NCBI GenBank assembly: GCA_016793585.1
Contig: JAEUJR010000069.1
Location: 1-5,822, forward strand
Reading direction: 5' to 3'
DNA length: 5,822 bases
Origin: Archangium sp.
GTDB lineage: Bacteria > Myxococcota > Myxococcia > Myxococcales > Myxococcaceae
Shown here one piece after another: positions 5,514-5,822 of this stretch. The notes under the pieces are model-generated. The model did no database searches, was not told where the DNA came from, and saw nothing but the letters and a program-made list of their open reading frames with translations. How positions within the stretch are numbered: the first letter of the stretch is position 1; every line of letters begins with the position of its first letter. The position numbers were made by a program, and so were the translations under genes.

Positions 5514-5822
5514 ATGAAGCGTTTGGTTTTCGCGGGGTTGGTGGCGGTCGCCGGCGTGTCGTTCGCTGAGAGCGATCTCGGAGCCACCCTGCCCGACGCC
5601 GCCCGTCAGGTGGGCGAGCACCGCTACAAGAGCCCCTCCGACTGGGAGGGCACCATGAAGTTCTACAAGAAGGTCTACTCCCCCAGCACCTGGCGCAACG
5701 TCATCAACCAGCCCGGCGTGAAGGCCATTCACATTCCCAACCCGTCAGGAAAGGGAGAGTGGCTCGGTCTCAACATCTACGAGGCGAACGAAGAGGTGCG
5801 CATTTACGTTGTTCCAATCGAC
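5514..5822 (+). CDS. Secreted protein of unknown function, N-terminal part (cut by right edge)
   Basis: The frame opens with ATG at 5514 and stays open to the right edge, giving 103 residues; the C-terminus is missing. Residues 1-18 (MKRLVFAGLVAVAGVSFA) are a standard Sec signal peptide with likely cleavage after SFA and no lipobox Cys, so the product is probably periplasmic or secreted. The mature part begins ESDLGATLPDAARQVGEHRY, followed by SDWEGTMKFYKKVY, a segment with WRNVINQPGVKAIHIPNP, and NIYEANEEVRIYVVPID. It has no Cys in the visible part. I do not recognise a domain or function. It follows the protease-like gene by 11 nt with its own strong GGAGG site, so it is probably the third gene of the gltX operon. 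An upstream in-frame ATG at 5502 would add four residues (MEAA) but has no ribosome-binding site. Confidence 0.85.
   Translation, partial: MKRLVFAGLVAVAGVSFAESDLGATLPDAARQVGEHRYKSPSDWEGTMKFYKKVYSPSTWRNVINQPGVKAIHIPNPSGKGEWLGLNIYEANEEVRIYVVPID

Overview
The window looks like chromosomal DNA from a myxobacterium (Myxococcota). The evidence is indirect: very high GC with strong G/C at third codon positions, a large predicted surface lipoprotein with a Gly/Ala-rich stalk and 'DAG' linkers (a style common in that group), and secreted proteins of a myxobacterial type. No RNA gene, insertion sequence, integrase or CRISPR array was seen. Coding density is very high.

Layout. Two divergent transcription units are separated by about 120 bp. 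Leftward (minus strand) runs a 900-residue predicted lipoprotein (3187 to 485), followed at once by a secreted protein of unknown function (start 473, cut by the left edge). The ribosome-binding site of the second gene overlaps the stop codon of the first, so they are probably one operon. Rightward (plus strand) run gltX, encoding glutamyl-tRNA synthetase (3308-4753), a CPBP-family intramembrane protease-like protein (4750-5502, 4-nt overlap with gltX), and a small secreted protein (from 5514, cut by the right edge). These three are tightly packed and probably co-transcribed. Both edge genes are incomplete in the window.

The distinctive gene is the lipoprotein. From the N-terminus it has a lipoprotein-type signal peptide, a stalk of about 170 residues with eight tandem nine-residue repeats (27 bp each, in DNA that also shows an 81-bp higher-order duplication), and five similar modules of about 130-137 residues. 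Each module carries four cysteines in a conserved arrangement plus a 'PDxVY'-type motif. The modules resemble the PPC-type beta-sandwich found in secreted bacterial proteins. The nonapeptide register resembles RTX repeats without the calcium-binding aspartate.

How the genes work together: the left operon probably makes exported envelope proteins of unknown job. The right operon couples a housekeeping tRNA synthetase to a membrane protein and an exported protein, with no obvious functional link visible. No defence system, biosynthetic cluster or mobile element is evident.
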